A stretch of DNA of 39,237 bases from a bacterium. GTDB lineage: Bacteria; Verrucomicrobiota; Verrucomicrobiia; Limisphaerales; J093. The notes below the pieces were generated by a model that had not been told where the DNA came from, ran no database searches, and was given only the letters and a program-made list of their open reading frames with translations. Each line of letters begins with the position of its first letter. Within the stretch, counting starts at the first letter, position 1. This document shows positions 35,351 to 39,237 of the stretch, piece after piece. The DNA lies in assembly GCA_021823625.1 (NCBI GenBank), contig JAKANS010000037.1, forward strand, positions 1 through 39,237, read 5' to 3'. Both the position numbers and the translations under genes were made by a program.

Positions 35351-38300
35351 ATGCGGTGGGTCCGCAGCTTCGGCGTGGGAGTCGTCTTCGTCGTCCTGGC
35401 CGGGGCGTTGACGACGAGGGCCGCCACACCCGCGATGCACAAGTTGATCGAGAACTACCAGGGCGCCGTCACTTGTGCCGGGTGTCACAGCCAGGCCGTC
35501 AACGATGTCATGCACACGACGCATTGGACCTGGACGCACGTCGATTCCCGGACCGGCGCGGTGCTGGGCAAGCAGAACGTCATCAACAGCTATTGCATCG
35601 CCGTGCCGTCCAACGAGCCGCGCTGCACGAGTTGCCACATCGGCGTCGGCTGGAAGGACCAATCCTTCGACTTCAACGACGTCAGCAAGGTGGACTGCCT
35701 GGTATGCCACGACACCACCGGCACCTACAAAAAGACGCCCACCGGTGCGGGCCAGCCGGATCCTTCGGTCAACCTGCTTTATGTCGCGCGCAACGCCGGC
35801 GCCACCAGCCGGGCGACCTGCGGGGCGTGCCATTTCTACGGCGGCGGTGGCGACGCGGTGAAGCACGGCGACCTGGATTCGTCGCTTCTAACACCCACCC
35901 GCGCACTGGACGTGCACATGGGCACCGACGGATTGAACTTCACCTGCACGACCTGTCACCAGACCAGGGGGCATGTTATTCCAGGATCGCGCTACTCCAA
36001 GCCCGCGCCGGATAGCCAGTTGTGCGAGAACTGCCACACCGCCGCGCCCCACAAGTCGAACGACCGCCTCAACGCCCACACCGCGCGCGTAGCCTGTCAG
36101 ACCTGCCACGTGCCGACGTTTGCGCGCGGGGGCCATGCGACGAAGATGTCCTGGGATTGGTCCACCGCCGGGGTGAAGAACCCGGACGGCTCGAACAAAA
36201 TCGTCAAGGACGCGGACGGCAACCCCGTTTACGACACCATGAAAGGCACGTTCGAGTGGAGCGCGAACGTCGTGCCGGAGTATGTGTGGTTCAATGGCCA
36301 GGTGGATTACGTTGGCCTGGACGACATCCTCGATCCCGCCCAGGTGGTCACCATCAACTCCCTGCGGGGCGACATCAACGACCCCAAGGCGCGGATCGTT
36401 CCGGTCAAGCGTTTCACCGGCGTGCAGCCTTTCGACGCCGGCCGCGGCACCCTGGCTATTCCGCACCTGTATCCCTCCGGGCCGACTGACACCGACGCCT
36501 ATTGGAAAGGTTACGATTGGGACAAGGCCCTCAAGGCGGGCATGACTTACGCGGGGCGGGACTACAGCGGCCAGTTGGGCTGGATCAAGACGGAGATGTT
36601 CTGGATCGAAAACCACATGGTGGCGCCCAAGGAACAAGCCCTTCAATGCATCGACTGCCATTCACCCAACGGCCGCATACCTTTTGCCCAACTGGGCTAT
36701 GACGCGGTGCGGGTCGCGCGCCTGCAAGACCTGAACAAATTGCGGGACCACACCGGGTTGTTTGGCGCGAACTACACCGGGCCCGCTGCCTGCCTGCAGT
36801 GCCATCCGGGCAAGGCCGACGAAGTCATGGGCAGCGTGCATTACACCTGGCGCACGCCCAACCCGAAGCTCGCCTATCCCGGCGGCGGCTCACACGGCAT
36901 GTTGGATCGTTTCTGTGGGCTCGTCGGCTCGAGCGCGATGCTGAATTACACTGCCGATTTCGGTGCCCACAAGGGTTCCAGTGCTTGCGGCAAATGTCAC
37001 GTGGCTGACCAACTCCCCTTCCCGAATCCCGCCACCGGGCAATTCGCGCAAGCGCAGAAAGATGGTTTGGACTGTTTGATCTGCCACGCCTCCGCCGGCA
37101 ACTACGACATGAACGGCGACGGGATTTATGACGAGACCGATGCCGATGCCGCGCACCGCCGGTTATTGACCGATGCCGCCACCGGCCGCCGGTCCTGGTT
37201 CCAGGACCGCTCGCTGCGCGCGGCGGAAAGCGTGGGTCAACCGGTTGGCGCGGCACAGTGCCTCCGCTGCCACGAGCACGGCCAGGCCGCAGCGGATTAC
37301 AAGCGCGGCACGCCCTTCGACCCCGAACACGATGTCCATGCCGCCGCGGGGCTGCGTTGCACCGACTGCCACCAGACCGCCCAACACCAGATTGCGCGCG
37401 GCTCGCGCGTGAGCGACATGCACGCCTGGGAACGCCAGGACGTGGAAGTGAATTGCACCAACTGCCACGACGCGGCCGCCCCGCACAAGGATGCCGCCCT
37501 CGCCGCTTACAACGACCACGTTTCGTTGATCGCCTGCGAAACCTGCCACATTCCATGGACCTCGGGCGCGGCACGCCGCATCTGGGCGTCCACTTTCGGC
37601 GTCACGGAAGGTCCCGAGGCCAACATCCCGGCGCGTGACCCGGTGACCGGCGTCTATGAGCCTTACAGCGTCTATTCCGCGGCCTACGCCTCGCGCCCGG
37701 CATACCGCTGGTTCAACGGGAGCGAGAGCATGTTGGCCGAACCGATCAACGACGTGAACGCGTGGGACTCGCGCGTCGCCACCAAGGACACTCCGGGCGC
37801 GAAGATCTACCCCTTCCGCGGCATCGTGAACGGCATGATCCTGGATCGCCGGGGTTTTGGTTACGCACCGGATTACAGCTCGAACTTCACCATGCTGGCG
37901 GCGATGGACGCCATGGCGGGGCCGCTCAAGCAAATGGGCTTCATGCGTCCGGAAGGTCTTACCGCTCCGGAGCGCGCCGTACTAGCCCAGTTCCCGAACC
38001 TGGTCAGCTTCGATCTCGAACACTACTTCAAGACCGGGAATATCCGCGAAGCCGTCAACATCGGCCTGGGCCGGATGGGCTTGATGATGTCCGGACAAGA
38101 TGCCTGGGGCACGCCGGTGGACACACTCAACGCAATGGGCACGAACTTCTGGAGCGGCGAAGTCCTGGGACTTGATCTGCCCAACAACCCGATGGATCCG
38201 ACCTACAACCCGACGGCGCCGCCCACCGAGGTCACCGGCTCGTTCATCAGTCTGAGCCACGCGATCAAGCGCGACGGGGCACTCCGGTGCGCCGATTGTC

Positions 38301-38614
38301 ATTCGACCGCTGGCGTGATGAACTTCAAGGGTCTGAGCTACGGTCCGGACAAGGCGGCTTACCTCCAGAATTTGCTTCATACCGTGCAGTTCTCCAGTGC
38401 CAAGCCCACCGCGGAAGGCCTCGCGCTGCGCTGGGCGGGCGTGCCCGGCCACACGTACCAGTTGCAGAGCACGACCGACCTGCAGAACGGCTCGTGGACC
38501 CCGGTTGGCCCGACTACGAACAGCGTGGGGCGTTGGCTCGAAACCGTGATCCCACAAAGCCAGCTCGGCGCCGAGCCGCAGCGTTTCTTCCGCGTCGTGG
38601 ACGCGGCGCCCTGA
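35351..38614 (+). CDS. Sixteen-haem cytochrome c: two tandem octahaem (OTR-type) modules
   Basis: An exported multihaem cytochrome of 1087 residues. ATG 35351 opens a signal peptide (VRSFGVGVVFVVLAGALTTRA). There are sixteen CXXCH motifs, at residues 42, 92, 116, 157, 199, 225, 249, 433, 481, 546, 575, 637, 670, 702, 729 and 980. The first eight match the octahaem tetrathionate reductase family closely (VINSYCIAVPSNEPRCTSCH, DCLVCHDTTGTYKK, CGACHFYGGGGDAVKHGDLD). The second eight repeat the same plan (YTGPAACLQCH...VMGSVHYTW, DCLICH, CTNCHDAAAPHK, ACETCHIP, a WFNG block, then a distant last haem) but have diverged. The C-terminus (residues about 1015-1087) is the YQLQ...RFFRVVD domain frequent in exported verrucomicrobial proteins. 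OTR enzymes reduce tetrathionate, nitrite or hydroxylamine in vitro. Confidence 0.93.
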   Translation: MRWVRSFGVGVVFVVLAGALTTRAATPAMHKLIENYQGAVTCAGCHSQAVNDVMHTTHWTWTHVDSRTGAVLGKQNVINSYCIAVPSNEPRCTSCHIGVGWKDQSFDFNDVSKVDCLVCHDTTGTYKKTPTGAGQPDPSVNLLYVARNAGATSRATCGACHFYGGGGDAVKHGDLDSSLLTPTRALDVHMGTDGLNFTCTTCHQTRGHVIPGSRYSKPAPDSQLCENCHTAAPHKSNDRLNAHTARVACQTCHVPTFARGGHATKMSWDWSTAGVKNPDGSNKIVKDADGNPVYDTMKGTFEWSANVVPEYVWFNGQVDYVGLDDILDPAQVVTINSLRGDINDPKARIVPVKRFTGVQPFDAGRGTLAIPHLYPSGPTDTDAYWKGYDWDKALKAGMTYAGRDYSGQLGWIKTEMFWIENHMVAPKEQALQCIDCHSPNGRIPFAQLGYDAVRVARLQDLNKLRDHTGLFGANYTGPAACLQCHPGKADEVMGSVHYTWRTPNPKLAYPGGGSHGMLDRFCGLVGSSAMLNYTADFGAHKGSSACGKCHVADQLPFPNPATGQFAQAQKDGLDCLICHASAGNYDMNGDGIYDETDADAAHRRLLTDAATGRRSWFQDRSLRAAESVGQPVGAAQCLRCHEHGQAAADYKRGTPFDPEHDVHAAAGLRCTDCHQTAQHQIARGSRVSDMHAWERQDVEVNCTNCHDAAAPHKDAALAAYNDHVSLIACETCHIPWTSGAARRIWASTFGVTEGPEANIPARDPVTGVYEPYSVYSAAYASRPAYRWFNGSESMLAEPINDVNAWDSRVATKDTPGAKIYPFRGIVNGMILDRRGFGYAPDYSSNFTMLAAMDAMAGPLKQMGFMRPEGLTAPERAVLAQFPNLVSFDLEHYFKTGNIREAVNIGLGRMGLMMSGQDAWGTPVDTLNAMGTNFWSGEVLGLDLPNNPMDPTYNPTAPPTEVTGSFISLSHAIKRDGALRCADCHSTAGVMNFKGLSYGPDKAAYLQNLLHTVQFSSAKPTAEGLALRWAGVPGHTYQLQSTTDLQNGSWTPVGPTTNSVGRWLETVIPQSQLGAEPQRFFRVVDAAP

Positions 38615-38867
38615 TGGGATCCCGCGTCGCCGCGCCTCCGTGGCCGTTCGCTGGGGGAAACGTCGCCGCGCCCTGCCATCCAGCCCCGGAGGCCGGAGGC
38701 TCGAAGTTCAATGAGGAAGTCAGGAAAGCCGGAAAGTCCAGATCGCGGTTCCTGAGTTCTTGAGCACCAAAGTGGGCCGTGGCCGCGCGCGGTTGAAATC
38801 TGGATGTCCGAGTGTGGGGCGCGGTTTCGACTGCGTTGCTTCCGGCGTTAAAGCGCCAGGTCGTTTC

Positions 38868-39089
38868 CTACTCATTGCGGTGCGAACGATGATCGGTGTT
38901 CCAGCGCATCGCGATCGCGTCCTGGCGCAAGTCGAAGAGTTGCCTGGTTTTCAGGCCCTCGATGTGGCCGTCGCAAAACACTACGCCGCCAGCGGCCTTC
39001 GTGCCGCCGCCGGCATGGACTCGTTTCCCGAAACCCGCCACCGACTTGGACACCGAGCCGGCGCCGGTTTTCGAGCTGTCGCGGGGCGA
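38868..39089 (-). pseudogene. C-terminal fragment of an H-X9-DG prepilin-like protein
   Basis: The frame ends at 38868 with GVVFCDGHIEGLKTRQLFDL and RWNTDHRSHRNE, the C-terminal signature of type II secretion/prepilin-like proteins very numerous in Planctomycetes and Verrucomicrobia. The His-to-DG spacing is lengthened here (AGGGTKAAGGVVFC between H and DG). Upstream the frame continues sensibly (SKTGAGSVSKSVAGFG) until a stop right at the IS21-like repeats at 39090. The N-terminal methylation motif and the rest of the protein are missing, so this is a truncated remnant. Confidence 0.7.
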
Positions 39090-39122
39090 TCAAAATTGCA
39101 CACTGGAACCTCAAAATTGCAC
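39090..39122. repeat. Terminal repeats of a possible IS21-family element
   Basis: TCAAAATTGCAC occurs at 39090-39101 and again at 39111-39122, with an imperfect third copy near 39135 (TCAAAGCTGCGA). Spacing is 21-24 bases. Short spaced direct repeats like these line the ends of IS21-family elements. No transposase lies in the remaining 100 bases. Confidence 0.45.
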
Positions 39123-39237
39123 GGCGACGGAACATCAAAGCTGCGAACCGATCCGGTCCCCCTTGCGCGGCGCTGACCTCCTCGGTTTAGTCTGGCCTGT
39201 TGGCCCGCAGGATACGGCGCTGCGGAAGCGCAACCGG

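Noticed and set aside
1..39237. CRISPR arrays, tRNA or rRNA genes
   Set aside because: No regularly spaced repeats and no recognisable tRNA or rRNA sequence were seen on reading; a covariance-model scan was not possible.

Overview
The window is high-GC bacterial DNA. It most resembles a Verrucomicrobiota genome of the Pedosphaera/Limisphaera kind, though this is inferred from protein style and not from a marker gene. Three things point there: a secreted cytochrome ends in the C-terminal domain (YQLQ...RFFRVVD) very common on exported verrucomicrobial proteins; a remnant of an H-X9-DG prepilin-like protein lies at the right edge; and a pectin-type polysaccharide lyase sits beside an unknown exported protein. 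Many genes lack a clear Shine-Dalgarno sequence. No rRNA, tRNA or CRISPR array was recognised.

Left end (1-4078): a large ISP-type restriction-modification methylase gene is destroyed. Its 5' part is cut off by the end of one IS630-like element. A one-base frameshift lies near 1462. A second, 925-bp IS630-family element (2258-3182) is inserted in a CTAG site. Next come a rhamnogalacturonan lyase with an internal in-frame deletion, a divergent exported protein of unknown function, purD, and hpf.

Centre (8795-16006, minus strand): one compact operon, hdrC-hdrB-hdrA-mvhD-mvhG-mvhA-protease. It encodes a complete MvhADG-HdrABC complex, that is, a group 3c [NiFe] hydrogenase joined to a flavin-bifurcating heterodisulfide-reductase-type module, plus the protease that matures the large subunit. 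By analogy with methanogens it would couple H2 oxidation to reduction of ferredoxin and of a disulfide or other acceptor, which is unknown here. A small SAM methyltransferase and topoisomerase III (topB) follow.

Right of centre (20437-32217): a LarA-family nickel enzyme, an MBL-fold hydrolase, a VapBC toxin-antitoxin pair with a palindromic operator, a MetE-C-like methyltransferase coupled to a SIS-domain protein, a glycosyltransferase/radical-SAM pair, a coupled SDR-ROK kinase-exported protein unit, an alpha/beta hydrolase lipoprotein, and exonuclease III.

Right end (32282-39237): an unusual GT-A glycosyltransferase lies divergent from a HAD-IIB phosphatase, suggesting a two-step synthesis of a glycosylated small molecule. 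Then comes the most striking gene, an exported cytochrome with 16 CXXCH motifs that reads as two octaheme tetrathionate-reductase (OTR) modules in tandem. The window ends in a prepilin-like gene fragment abutting IS21-like terminal repeats. The hydrogenase/Hdr complex and the multiheme cytochrome together suggest an anaerobic or facultative, H2-linked metabolism with nitrogen- or sulfur-compound reduction.
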